Source of the DNA: Tanypteryx hageni
Lineage: Eukaryota; Arthropoda; Insecta; Odonata; Petaluridae
Direction of reading: 5' to 3'
Length of the DNA stretch: 64,000 bases
Assembly: GCA_028673005.1 (NCBI GenBank)
Contig: CM054118.1
Location: 84,321,855-84,385,854, forward strand
This document shows, one piece after another, positions 47,835 through 59,519 of the stretch. The notes beneath the pieces were generated by a model, which did not search any database, was not told where the DNA came from, and was given only the letters and a program-made list of their open reading frames with translations. The translations under genes and the position numbers were made by a program. Every line of letters starts with the position of its first letter. Positions within the stretch are counted from its first letter, which is position 1.

Positions 47835-48185
47835 ATCTTATGGAAAAGGAAAGGTAGTGCTGAGAGTGGCAACAAGGTGTTGAAGGAAGCCCAGTGGACA
47901 ATTACCATATTGAGGACAAAGTTGGCGGGATGTTGGAGGAGTCGAAGAGACACAGATAAAACAAAAAACAAATACGTAAGCTTTTCGGGCATAGGCCCTT
48001 CATCAGCGATGGAGAGAGAGAGTAACTGTAGGTAGGTGACACGCTGGGTGGGGTTGACAGGGTCATGTGAGGAGTTTGATGATTGGAGGAGACGGGAAAG
48101 AGGGAGGGGTGGATGGCCAATAAGGCTAGGGAGAATGGAGGGAGTGTTGTACGGTAAGGCGCGAATATCTATCCAAGGTAGGCAT
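47834..48185 (-). mobile_element. Penelope-like 3' tail, inverted copy
   Basis: The reverse complement matches 47395-47745 along its whole length by eye (for example CTCCTCCAATCATCAA, GGGCTTCCTTCAACACCTTG). Its RNA-like motif, CTGATGA, A, GGGC, CUAU, GCCC, GAAA (47983-48006), is the cleanest in the PLE tails. Only the tail and a trace of the preceding ORF end remain. Confidence 0.88.
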
Positions 48186-48804
48186 TTCCATTTCCCATAT
48201 AATATCACGTAAAAATCGACTATTTGACTTGCAGGCTTTTATTCTTTTTGAGATCTAAATTAGAAAAAAATCACCTATGATTTTCGGATCTAGCCAATTT
48301 TAAAGTAAAAACCATGAAGTCTCTTATTCCTGTTCATATATTCCCGCCTACAGTTCGAAATTCCTCATGTTAAACGTGTAATTCACATGTTTCGAGGAAA
48401 TCTTGCCATTTTAACGGGATGTTTCCATACCAAACCATTACATTGTTAAACCTCGAAATCCTATTGTTATTTCAATCCTTATGGGTGAAAGCGTGCTTTG
48501 AATGCTCTTACAATTAGTACAAGAGACAGAAGGAGAAAGAAATTCTTTTCATAGCAACCAATGTAAACAACATTCGTTGCGTTATTTACGAGAAGGGGTA
48601 CATTTGAATGTAGAATATTAATCATTCGCATATTAAAATTAGGTACTTAGAATCATCGTAGGAGTTAGAAACTTTAAACAACGAAAGCCTAAAACAACAA
48701 AAGTTTATTTTCTTGCCATCCAAAGAAAGTCAAGGCAAATTTATTTAATTTTTACTTAACAAAAACCTCTCCCGTTGAATTTCAACGGGCATCTCTCTAG
48801 TATA
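48186..48804. other. Unique stretch between PLE tail clusters
   Basis: AT-rich, no gene recognised. A CCCGTTGAATTTCAACGGGC palindrome lies at 48771-48790. Confidence 0.5.
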
Positions 48805-49114
48805 TATACAAATGTTTACGGAAGAGAAACGGCAAATGAGATAAATGGATGTCAACATGTTGTTGGGATAAAGAAGCGTAGTGAGCACTCACCAATAATA
48901 TGACTTCAAATTGGACACACATAAAACAGACACAATAAACACCGAAGCTTTCGGTTATTTATCTCCTTTGTTGATGAAGGGATCACCCCCGAAAGCTTCC
49001 GTCTTTTTTGTGCATGTTTTACGTGTGTTAATTCGATACCTCCAGCAGCTCGCTAACTTGAAGTCATCTTATTGGTGAGTCTTCACTGGGCTTCCTTATC
49101 CCAACAACATTTAG

Positions 49115-49176
<62 letters not shown>

Positions 49177-49514
49177 CAACTTACGGAAAAGGAAAGGTAA
49201 AATGAATATATGGATGTCAACAAGGTGTTGGGATGAGGAAACCCAGTGAGCACTCACCAATCAGACGACTTCAGGTTGGCGAGGCCCGGGGGATGTCGAA
49301 GCGACACACGTAAAATAACACAAAAACACAGAAACATCACAAACGTAAAGTTTTCGGAACTACTCCTTCTTCAGCTACAGAGAGAGAACGTTTGTGATGT
49401 TTCTGTGTTTTAGTGTTCTTTTACGTGTGTCGCTTCGACATCCCCGGGGCCTCGCCAACCTGAAGTCGTGCGATTGGTGAGTGTTCACTGGGTTTCCTCA
49501 TCCCAACACCTTGT

Positions 49515-49556
<42 letters not shown>

Positions 49557-49561
49557 GTATA

Positions 49562-49603
<42 letters not shown>

Positions 49604-49605
49604 GG
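48805..49605. mobile_element. Alternating inverted Penelope-like tails with (TA)n
   Basis: Tail pieces in order: minus (48812-48955), plus (48956-49117), (TA)n (49118-49174), minus (49175-49375), plus (49388-49520), then (TA)n with TATATG variants (49519-49599). Each carries the GGTGAGT...CACTGGGCTTCC or the complementary block and the CCCAACA..TTGTTG.CAT end. No ORF remains in any unit. The right pair is a near-perfect palindrome, listed separately. Tail-only units joined head to head and tail to tail suggest template switching, or repeated insertion into (TA)n ends. Confidence 0.85.
49216..49518. repeat. Near-perfect 131-bp palindrome with 41-bp spacer
   Basis: Left arm 49216-49346 and right arm 49388-49518 are reverse complements at about 95% by eye (around six differences). 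The spacer 49347-49387 holds the motif hairpin (GGA/TCC) and a short GA run. The arms are PLE tails, and the high identity indicates a recent event or gene conversion between arms. Confidence 0.93.
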
Positions 49606-49992
49606 AAAAATTATAAAAAGAATTAATAAATAACCTTGAGTAATCTCTCTTATATCATTAGGATAATTTTTCTTTAAACCTTTCCGTGTTAAGGCAGAAT
49701 TTGAGAAATTTATTTCTAATAATGATATTTATTTCACTTGACCGTATTGCTAGCTTAAACATAAAAAACAAGTTCAAATAATAAAAATTTAACTCTACAT
49801 TAATTGATAGTGTATAGAAATATTTTTCATGACGTTTAACGTAAATTTGCATTTTATTTTCATTACATGAAATCCGGATAGATGGCTTCTATTTTCTCAC
49901 GTTTTACAATGCTTGAAATATAATTAATAAAGTCAGGCTCTACCCCCCCTCTCTCCTTTTTCCCTATATATGGAACGGTTTTATATATTTTT
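49606..49992. other. AT-rich stretch
   Basis: No gene recognised. At 49940-49980 it includes a CCCCCC/CTCTCTCC patch just before the structured motif at 49993. Confidence 0.5.
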
Positions 49993-50034
49993 TCACCTGA
50001 TGAAGCTACGATCGTGGCGAAACCTGTCGTGATC
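49993..50034 (+). ncRNA. Hammerhead-like RNA motif candidate
   Basis: Reading 5' to 3': TCAC (stem I strand), CTGATGA (core), one extra A, hairpin GCTAC/GTGGC with a 4-nt loop (stem II), GAAA (core), C-C-T, then GTC (possible cleavage triplet) followed by GTGA, which pairs with the opening TCAC. This order matches a type I hammerhead with a minimal stem III. Against it, the unpaired A after CTGATGA departs from the usual core and stem III would have only two pairs. Hammerhead motifs are known in Penelope-like elements. No PLE reading frame lies beside this copy. Confidence 0.45.
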
Positions 50035-50440
50035 AATAAACTGTGGAAGTGACAAGGATTTCTCTTTTCATTGTAATGCTTGAAGTCGGGATATTTGTAG
50101 ACTTACATATTTACTTGCACACATTCTCACTTTGTTGAAAAGTTTATGATATATCTTAAAATAACTGACTCTTAAACTTCTTCGACAAAGTTTGAAGCCT
50201 CTCTCACTATTTTACTCTCTTAGTTTAGAAAAAGATATATTTACTGTTTTATGAAACCGAAATTAATACCACTGGAATAGTTACGACAGGGAATTTTGTA
50301 AAATAATAGTTTCAGGAATAGCAGAAATGCCAGAAGTCGGAAGAATACAATTTCCGCGCCGCACACAAGATTGTCTTTAACGTCACAATATCTCCTGAAG
50401 AATAAAAGAGAAAAGTTTTCCCCTCGAAAATTGTCCAAAT
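50035..50440. other. AT-rich stretch
   Basis: Nothing recognised except possible continuation of the element tail after 50034 (AATAAACTGTGG). Confidence 0.45.
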
Positions 50441-50760
50441 GCCAAAAATATTCACGTGTGGAATGCAGCCTCGAATGAGGAAATTCCTCCGCAGCCCTAC
50501 ATTTGATTCGAAAAACGTTTCCGCGCGCGCTGCTTCGCTCGTCCTTTGTTCCTGGCGCTATAAAGCAAAGACGCAGACCTCGGAGTCTGCAGTTTCGCGC
50601 GCTGGCAGAGGATTTCCCGTCGGATTTCTCTATTCCATAACTCGTAAAGGTTTCTAGGGGACGAGAAACAATGGAGCGACCCTCAGCAAGGTGAGGGATT
50701 GGGGAAGGAAGGAGGACTATGATTGGAATGGAGAGGACTACACCATGCGCTCCGGAATGT
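50441..50760. other. GC/CpG-rich unique patch
   Basis: An island rich in CG dinucleotides (TTTCCGCGCGCGCTGC, TTTCGCGCGC) in AT-rich surroundings, containing CTATAAAG at 50559-50566. A plus frame of 72 codons has no recognisable domain. A promoter or conserved enhancer is possible. There is no direct evidence of transcription. Confidence 0.35.
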
Positions 50761-53700
50761 TTAATTTATCGGTGCTGAAAACAAGAAGCTTATTCAGTTT
50801 CGAAGTTAAATAAATAATATATGCTTGTCGAAATGAAGTAGTAAATCAATCACCTTTGTTCAAATGAGAACATACTTGAGTAACATAACATACTAAACAT
50901 TTAAACAAATAATTGAATATCATAAACAAATCTATGAAATTCAGAACAAGACCGAAATGATAATAAGAACATGAGAGAAAAAATGTCCAAAAACGCATCC
51001 TGATGAAACCGTAAGTATCGCAAGTTGAAAAATTATCAAAATAATATGTAATTTGTTTCTGAAACTTACAAAATTTTAAAAAATTCTATTTGCTAAGTAA
51101 AAGTAATTTTGCACAAAAATTTAAAACAATATAATGCGATTTTTACGTTAAATATATTATTAGATTTGAAGCAAATCCGTCCTTATCCTCATAAGAATGT
51201 TCAAGAAACGCTAACTACTTTAATAATATTAACTTTACTTAAGATGAAGACTCGCACCTAACACATTTTCACTAGCAGAACAAGTGTACTTTCCTTCCGC
51301 AACTATAAACTCTGCTACTGTGACAGCTGACTTATGTGTAGTACATATACCAAATGCTCTCGTAGACAGCAATTGTGGACACCCAGTTACGATCGATATT
51401 GATATCTGAAAATGCTAGGGTTTCTGAATATTTTAGTGAAGCTTAAGCGCTATACGCATACATTTTGGATCAAATGCTCAATAATTAGTAAGCTTTCACA
51501 AAACAGCCAAATACCAATTAGTATTTTCATAATTGAGGAAAATATGTTTCACAATAACATTTTTTTCAGGTCCTAATCTCAAAACGGAATTAAAACATAA
51601 ATAGCAGTAAAACACAGAAAAACAACAAAAATAATGAATACCATTCAACATTTCGGTTATGCCTCCAATTATTTGGAAATTGTGTGATCTGGAAACGAGG
51701 CGATTGGGAATGATTAGGTTAAGTTTCTCTTCTAATTTGCATCACTATTATTTTTATATGCCGTAATATTCGAACATTAATTACTCTGACGTGCTATTCT
51801 GATAGAAAACCGAGACACTGCGTTTGTTACGAAATTACAGAAAAAATATTGAATAAAATAATTTATTTTACCTACGCGCAATGGGTATCTGAGAGGTAAT
51901 GCAATGAATATCTGATAAAAGGGTATTGCGAGACACGGTGATACAATACAAAGTAAGTAAATAAATACTTACTATGAATATCTGGTCAGTTTAGAAATTT
52001 TAGGAAGATATATAACTTCCCTAAAATAAATTTGGGTGAAATTCATTAAAATTGATAGTATATATTTTCAAATTGTTTCACATTATAAGGTCATTTGATA
52101 GTAATACATAAAAAAGAATACATTTAATATTTTGAAATAATGCACAAAATACAATTAGCTAAGAATTATCCTTGTTAGAATCTAGTTTCAGTGAAGACGG
52201 CTGCATTGTAGCCGAAATGCTATGGTTTTTCGTAATTTTGTTATGACTATTGGAGATACCAGAGACATCTTTTATTTTTAATTTTAGATAATTAAATGCT
52301 TATTCATGAATTTGAATGAGAAATTTTTACTTAAACGAAAAAACAAATTAGAAGCATAGTCTACTAATGCAAGAAAAAATTGGTTTTTCTAGCGAAAACT
52401 ACAGTTTCTGATATCGTATATTCTAACCTGAGTATTAAATTAGCATGACAGACAATTAATGCAAAGATTTAAAATTTCAGAATAATAGTATTATCATAAG
52501 AATAAATAATTTTTAAGTAAAACTTTTATTTTCAATTCAATGTTTGTTTACATAAATAAATATTTAACACTATCAAAATCACTCCAAAACTCTAACTACA
52601 CAGAGAAAACCGTAAACGTATCCTTTAATTACCAAATGAGCGAAAATACTGTAACAATGCTGATACTGCTCTGCGTGTTTGTTCATATAAATTTCCACAT
52701 GATTGAGGAACTTCTAGGGTCGCTTAACTAGTTTATACTGAGACATTTTTGAGGAAATTAGAGGCTGCATTAGGAAAAGAGAGCTTCGTTTGGAAAAATT
52801 TGACAGCATTCGTAAAGACAATGATAGAAAAGTCAAAAGGATGTGTAGTATTACTAGAAGAAAACTAGAAACGTAAGATAAATAACACCACATAATTCAC
52901 CAAAAGGCTTTTGGCACCAATGACTTGGATTTTTCTTATCTGTTTAATCAAGAAGTGCGCTATACAAACAAAATTTAAGCTCTGGAACTAAAGGATCGCG
53001 AATATCTTTACCTCTTTCTTGAAATTTTGGATTTGTGAGATGATAATGAGTTACTCCTCCATTCTGATCTCCGTTGCCCTCGAGATATTTTCGAACATGA
53101 GAGGTAGTGGTTTGAAATTTTTAGAAGAAATGATGAACTGACAGAAAACTGCAGATTTCTGAAGAGAGAAGAATATCCTCGGGATCTAGCTTTACTTTGC
53201 TGATATTATGGGCCACATGACCAACCTACTTTTTCGATTTTCAGATATTAATTCTCTCTTTCCAACCATGTTCAACTCTTTATCATTTTTATAAGCCAAA
53301 CTGTTATAGAATGATTTATTCCAAAAACGTTTGTCTCATTTTAATTGTATGAAACTAATTAAAAATGAAATTTGTAACATCGCAACTCACAGAAATATAA
53401 GAATTTAATTTCTACTTTGCTAAACTCCTTTGCGATATAATTTTCCGACTTCCAGAAAGAAAACAGAAACATCAAACTTTTCTCGGATCCTTTAACAATT
53501 TTCATTGCGGATCTCGATTATTGTCCAGTAAAATTTCGGATAATTTCATGAATTTTATAAACATTCGAAACTGCTAAACAATTATAACGAAATAATTAGT
53601 ACTCAAACAAGACAAGCGTTTGCTGCCGTTTGGAGATTTATTCCTTCCAATGACCATCCCTAGTTACGTAATGGAGCACCAAAGTGAATTAGCAGTTTTG

Positions 53701-54465
53701 GATCAGCATATATTTGCGAACATTCACTTCCGATGGTGAATTTAATGAAACTGAAGTTAACTGGTGATCATATTAAAAATTAACTTCTTCAGGCGTGTTC
53801 AAAAGTAAATAAAAAAAATGAAGAAATTATGAGCATCAAACAAAAACCTCACCAATTTGGTATTAAAAGAGAGGCGTATGGCAGCGAACAGCAAAGAGAA
53901 ATAATTTTTTTTAAATCTTAAAATTGTTTTTACCTTAAGTAAGTTCACGAAACTTATTTGCGTAGCTGGTGAAATTAGTCGTATGCCAATGACAAATGTT
54001 ATACTTATGTCGTATCACGCTGCAGAAAAAGATTGTCTATCTCTATCTTATTACATTTAAGATGGGCTATATGAAATGATAATAGAGATGATAAACGCCT
54101 TAATCGCGTCGAAAATAATTTGAATGAGACCCGATGATGCTCAGCTATCATCCTGACGATACATCTCGAAACTTGCAGATTTCTTTCCTCTCGAAAAAAT
54201 TAATAAGTCGACAAGGTTAGGCTAAATAATGATCTATCACTTCATGAAGGTATTAGATTTATCGGATTAATTAGCGGCATCAATTTGTCTTTAACCCAAA
54301 ATAATACATTACCAGCCATAAAATAATGACTTCCCTCAGCTGTAAACACCAGCGAGAGTTTGATTCTTCCAGAAAGGAAAAAGAGTGAGGAAAAAAGGAA
54401 GGGCAGGAGAAGCGGCAGAGAAGAGCTTTAAAGGCTTCTTCTGGAAGCACTCAACCCAAGATTCC
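50761..54465. other. Long AT-rich gene-free stretch
   Basis: About 3.7 kb of AT-rich, unique-looking DNA. Only short open frames occur and none is recognisable. The structured motif at 52192-52216 is listed separately. No microsatellite longer than about 20 bp. Confidence 0.55.
52192..52216 (+). ncRNA. Hammerhead-core-like hairpin, second family
   Basis: TGAAGA, C, GGCTGC, ATT, GTAGCC, GAAA: a six-pair stem with one G-T pair, in the same setting as the motifs of the PLE tails but with an unrelated stem sequence. Downstream the segment AATGC..TGGTTTTT, TATTGGAGATACCAGAGAC is shared with 43615-43675. The first core base C is absent, so catalysis is doubtful. It probably marks the tail of another element family. 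Confidence 0.35.
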
Positions 54466-54469
54466 CATC

Positions 54470-54780
54470 CCAATTTCCTCTCTCGCTCAAAACTCCTCCC
54501 CTTCCTCCCTCTCTCTCTCTCCTCACCCCTCCCTCCCTCTCCTCTCCTCACTCTTTCCCTCTTCGAACGCCCCCTTTTTCTCTGCGGGGAAAACAACATT
54601 CATTGCCACCCCAAACCCCTCCACATCCAAATCCAGGCCTCCAAAATCCAAACCTCCCTCCCCGGGGCCACTCCTCCCCTCCCTCACCGCGATCCCTTCA
54701 CTCCTCGAGAACACGTGACCCCCTCCCTCACCCCCCACTCCCTTCTCTTACCCACTGCGGATCCAACTACTAGGCTCTCA
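54470..54780. repeat. Pyrimidine-rich tract (Y block 8)
   Basis: C/T-rich + strand followed directly by a purine tract. This is the opposite order from blocks 1, 2, 5 and 7. A frame at 54385-54789 is proline/serine-rich and compositional. Confidence 0.75.
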
Positions 54781-54799
54781 TTCTTCTAATGGACCAAAC

Positions 54800-55135
54800 A
54801 CGACCCCTGAGAGAGAGACAGGGAAGGAGGGAGAGAGAGAGAGAAGGATAAAGGAGCGGATAGGGAGAGAGGTAGGGAGAGAAAGAGAGGAGAGTCGGAA
54901 TAGGAGGAAAGTTCGGATGTTAGGAGCAAGAGGATGAGAGGGAGAGAATGAAACAAAAGAGGCACGAGTGAGAGGAGATTAGTGTGATTGGATGGGAGAG
55001 AGAGGACGGAAAAGAGAGAAAGAGAGATGACGGGAGAGAGAGAGAGGGGGGAGTAAACGTGAAGGGATAGGGAAGCGGTAAATAGGAGGGGGGAGTGGGA
55101 AAGAAAGTGGGGGAGTGAAAAATTGCCATCGGAGG
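54800..55135. repeat. Purine-rich tract (R block 8)
   Basis: GAGAGAGAGAAGGA and GGGAGAGAGAGAGG words, forming the right half of a Y-to-R switch centred near 54790. Confidence 0.85.
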
Positions 55136-55611
55136 CAGAAGTCTTTCAAAAAGGGGAAATGAGAGCGAATGGGAGGACCCGCAAATTGGACGGATATACC
55201 GTTACACGGAATAACGGAAAAGCTGCCAAATAAATGGCCCATTGGAATTAATCAGCTGACAAGAAGCTAAGGAGACACGGACAAAGACTACGTAAAACGC
55301 CGTCACTTCTAGTAGGACGAGGAAAATATTCGAGGCGCATTTATGGAGCGTCGAAATTTTTTTGAGAATTTGATTAGATGTTCATTGAAAGCATCAAAAT
55401 ATACGGACAAGTAAGCGGGTCAAATGAAAATAATTTGTAACGGAATATCACAATGCATTAAACTTAAACATTTTTTCACTATATATAGATTTCCAAGTTA
55501 AAGTCCCGATTTACTTTATAAAAAGATAACCTGTATTAAATTAGGATAAAATTTTATGAAAAATATGGTTAAACATTGCTTCATATATAAACAATCGTGA
55601 GGTTGACATAA
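55136..55611. other. Unique patch with CG dinucleotides, then AT-rich
   Basis: 55140-55340 is GC-balanced with CG sites (ACGGATATACCGTTACACGG) and no repeat. It could be a conserved non-coding element. From 55340 it is AT-rich with nothing recognised. Confidence 0.35.
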
Positions 55612-55898
55612 ATTATCTGATGTATTTTGTACTACCTCCAAAGAAGCATAATAACATTTAGAAGACAATTTTGCTAATATTTGTTATTAAAATTGGAAAT
55701 AGATAGGTGTACTAAAATGCGTGTAAATTGTATAGATTTGCAAATGGATGATTGTGGAAGAATTAGGAGAATGCTTGGTAGAATGATGTACGGTTAGGGC
55801 GACCGCCATGGTGAAATTGAAGGCCTACCATGTGCCCTGAAAATCCTAACTCAGGACATCATTTAATGTTATAATTAATTATTTGCAATGACTTTTAT
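55612..55898. repeat. Dispersed repeat, copy A
   Basis: Diverged direct copy of 62397-62712. Shared blocks in order: AAGAAGCA.AATAACATTTA, ATTTTGCTAATATTT, GCAAATGGATG, the GACCGCCATGGTGAA region, TGAAAATCCTAAC.CAGGACAT, and CAATGACTTTTATT. It has no coding capacity or terminal repeats that I can define, so the family is unknown. Confidence 0.85.
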
Positions 55899-57215
55899 TC
55901 CGAGTATTTGGAATATACCAAATTTAAAACCAATTAGCCTAAGAAGCATATGAACATTTTCCGAATATTCCACCGTTGCCTTAAAAATTTGGAAACACTA
56001 TAATGCTCATCGCGTTTGGTGGTAGCAAATAAAACCTTCACTAAATATAGATATAAAGCATCATTTGTATTGAAATAAGATTTATCATATTTGTAAATAT
56101 CTTTTTTGGTTTATTTTAGAGCAAGGGTCGTCATGAATACGGAATCAGAAGGACAAGAAAATTTGAGTCACAAAAAGAAGAGAGAGAGAGAGAGAGAAAG
56201 GTAGAGAGTGGTTAGGGTGATTCTCGGAAAGTGAAAAAGGGTCTACGAGAGAGAGAGGGGGGAGATTGGGTTGGATGAGGTTAAAGGCAGAGGGCGTGTG
56301 TGTGCGTGTGATTGGGTGGGGGAATGGAGGCTATGAATCGGGCGAGGAGTGAAGTAGGAAATTGTCTGAATAAGGAAGGAAATAGATTTAGGAGATGCAG
56401 ATTAATAAGAGCAAGGGGAAGTGGTTGGGAGTAGGTGGTGGCCACCTATCTGGGAGACGTAGCTTTAACTTGCGTTCGAAAAGCAGCGAATATCATTCAA
56501 GGCTTATGTGACTGCTTAATACAATTTGGGACGCGGCATTTTCTTGTCAACGTCCTCTTATCCTATCAAGTAATCCATCAGAAATCTTTCCTGGAATATC
56601 TATTCATGAAGATGGGGTCGGATTTTGGAAAAAATCTAAAATGTATGCTTTTCCTGGAGAAGAGATACACTTAGATTATTACCTCGCAAAAATGTCTACG
56701 ACATAGCCCCAAGACGATTGAGCAACGACGGACTCCAAATTGCGTGGGAGCATTAGTGCTATTTGAAAATGTTAACCTAAATAATGGACCTAACACGTAT
56801 ATAAAAAGTATTGAGAATGAGAATGAAAAATATAGCTAACGCCAAAATATTATTTCTAGGCGACATAACCACCAATGTTTTCATTTCCTAACTGAAAACT
56901 TTGATGAATTATATGTTACCTACGTTGGTCTTTTATTTTATGTACTCTCTTAAATTATGAAAAAGTCCTATATTTTCATTAATAAAATGATTAATATTAT
57001 AAATCAAAATAAGGTTGATAATGTAACAACTCGAACGACAAAGAAATCATGGAATGGAGGGCGAAATAGCAAAGATTTAAACCCCGTAATAAGCATAGCG
57101 AGCAGTGCTAAAGAGATATAAATTGTTAAAAACAAAATTCAACAATCCATATATCGCTGTAACTGCGAAGAAATACACTTTTAAGAAAATTAAGAGAATT
57201 CAACCAATAAAAGTG
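55899..57215. other. AT-rich stretch with a short purine tract
   Basis: 56175-56440 is purine-rich with a short (TG)n at about 56294-56310. The plus frame at 56435-56674 (79 codons) is non-repetitive but unrecognised and lacks splice or conservation evidence. The remainder is AT-rich. Confidence 0.5.
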
Positions 57216-57219
57216 AGAA

Positions 57220-57830
57220 GTTCTAACAAAATGCTGAGGGAGGGAGATGGGAAATTAACAAAGGGAGCGATAACAAAGAAAGAAATAGAAATGGAGGAAG
57301 GATGATGCGAAAAATTGGAAGATAACGCTAAAGCGAAAAATAAATGAACAAGTGGATGAAGGAAGAGATACATATATGCGAAAATGTTTGTGAAGAAAGA
57401 ACAAGGCGGAAGAGATGAATACAATATTGGAGAAAATCGCGTGAAGAAAACGGCATAAGAGAGAGAGAGAGGGGGGGAAGGAGAGGGAGAAAGAGGGAAA
57501 GGGTGTGCTTATGCTGCTGAGAGAACACGCAGGAGGAATTGTGGAGTGGGAGAGAATAAAAGGAATAGGGGGAAGGGGTGAAATAAGTGGAGCGGGGTAG
57601 GCAGCACGATGGGTGCAGTGAGAGGAAGGGGAGAGATAGGAAAGAGAGGAAAAGTGAAGAAGTGAGAGGAGAAAAGAGAGGCTGTTGGAGGAAATGGAGT
57701 GAGATGGGCGATAGATAAAAAGGGGAAAAGAGTGGGACGGTGGGAGTAGTTTGAACAGTAAGGAGAGGGAGAAGGAGGAAAACGTTAAGATTGAGGATTT
57801 GGGGTTGGATTAGAGTGGTTTTAAGCGTAA
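57220..57830. repeat. Purine-rich tract (R block 9)
   Basis: About 600 bp of AG-rich + strand (GAGAGAGAGAGGGGGGG, GGAGAAGGAGG), with no pyrimidine partner. Confidence 0.8.
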
Positions 57831-59515
57831 GGAACTATGGAGGGAGGGATGGGAGCTTAAAAACTTACCCCCATTAATGACCGAGGGTTTCTCCGACGCT
57901 GGGAAACAAGATGCTTTAAGGGTCACGAGAGGAAATATTTTTTCTGTAATAGTATTCCGAATATCTCTCAGCAATTTCAGCAAAAATTTGGAATTTTGTA
58001 TATACCTTAAATGGTTATAATTCGCAATAATTTGATGATTAATCGACATAGTTTATAAAATAAGGAAAGGAAATTATGAGAATTACTCCTCTTATTTAAT
58101 TAAAAGTTAAATTCTTAGAGGAATAAATTTTTTAAGTAGCGTATGCATTCGACTATTTTTTAAAAATAAATCGCACCTAATGTCAAATTCGCATTATTTT
58201 GTTTATTTTCCTGTGTTTACTTCGTGCTTATAATGTTTGATTTATTTTAAAATATTCTTTTTTATAATTAATAAAATTTTGTCATTTAAAAGTATGGTTA
58301 TCTAAGATTCTCATATTTTGTGACACAAAATGGATGCACAGTTAAAAATGTATCCTAATATCTTGGTTATATGAAAAATTTAATAAAACTTTAGAACATT
58401 TTTAATTGCGATTTAAGACGTACAATTGAACAGAATTAATTAAATCTTATTATACTTAATTATTTATTTTTACATTAGTTTCTATCTAAAATAATCAGAA
58501 ACTTAATCAAATTCCTTTATGGTGCACCCTTCAATTTATTATCCCTTTTGTATTTTGGTAAATATAACTTATTTACAAAATACATAATTTATAAGAGCAG
58601 CTGTGGCCTCAATTTAGATTATCTCATCAAAATTCAACATGTTTTTGCACTGTAAAGCGGAATGAATAATTAAAATCAACTTGACATTTTAGAAAATATT
58701 TTGAAAATGCACATTCACGAACTGAATAGAAATAATATCAATCGATAATTTCCGGAGACTGTAAAAATTATGATGCATAAATCAAGTTTTAGCTTTACTG
58801 AGTTATGAAGTTGCGTCATTGATTAAATACCCACTCTAGTGTGAAGAAAAATTTTACTAGACAAAAGGTTATGGGTAAAATCCCACTTCTTACTAGGCGT
58901 AATTTAATGGTAAAAATAATGGGGCAATTTGCCTTTTAATTAATAAAATTACACTTAAGGCTCATATTACTTTTTAAAATAAGTAAAATATGTCATTATA
59001 ACATTTCTACCACGCGTTAACTTCAATATACTGTTTATTATATATTATATTATTAATTATTTTTTAAACGTTTATTCATTAAAGCACTACATCACATTAT
59101 CATTAAATATGGGCCTATTTGGTTATAAATGAATTGCTACTAATCTATCTCTCAACTATTCTAGCGTGAAAAAAATATTTCCGCTTAGAGGGATACTTTG
59201 AAAATGTCTGTGACAAAAAGTTTTTTTTTCAATCGATTTTCCGGAACTCGTCAAAAATCCTTCAATCATAAATTCTCATGCGTCATCACGATTCAGTTCA
59301 CCTACATCCTCATACAACCCCATTCTGTTTTCTTTAGCTAATTTCACTTTATACATTTAGATTCCATATACTCAGTCTTCCAAAACACAGCACCGCAAGC
59401 ACAGCCCATAAAGATTTGCTGGGTCGTCGAGATGGCAATCTCTCCAGAGGCTGAGCAGCCCTCATACATTTCAAACCCTGTAACTCCTCCCACCAGGGAC
59501 CCTTCTCCGCATCCC
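57831..59515. other. AT-rich gene-free stretch
   Basis: Very AT-rich to about 59280, then a more balanced patch at 59300-59515 (CAGCACCGCAAGCACAGCCC). No gene recognised. Confidence 0.5.
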
Positions 59516-59519
59516 ACAC

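Noticed and set aside
46061..49605. Telomeric or centromeric satellite explanation for the (TA)n cluster
   Set aside because: No TTAGG-type telomere repeats. The TA tracts are explained by PLE tails.
56435..56674. 79-codon plus frame starting MVATYLGDVALTCVRK
   Set aside because: Composition is normal but there is no motif, splice context or neighbour. Too weak to call a gene.
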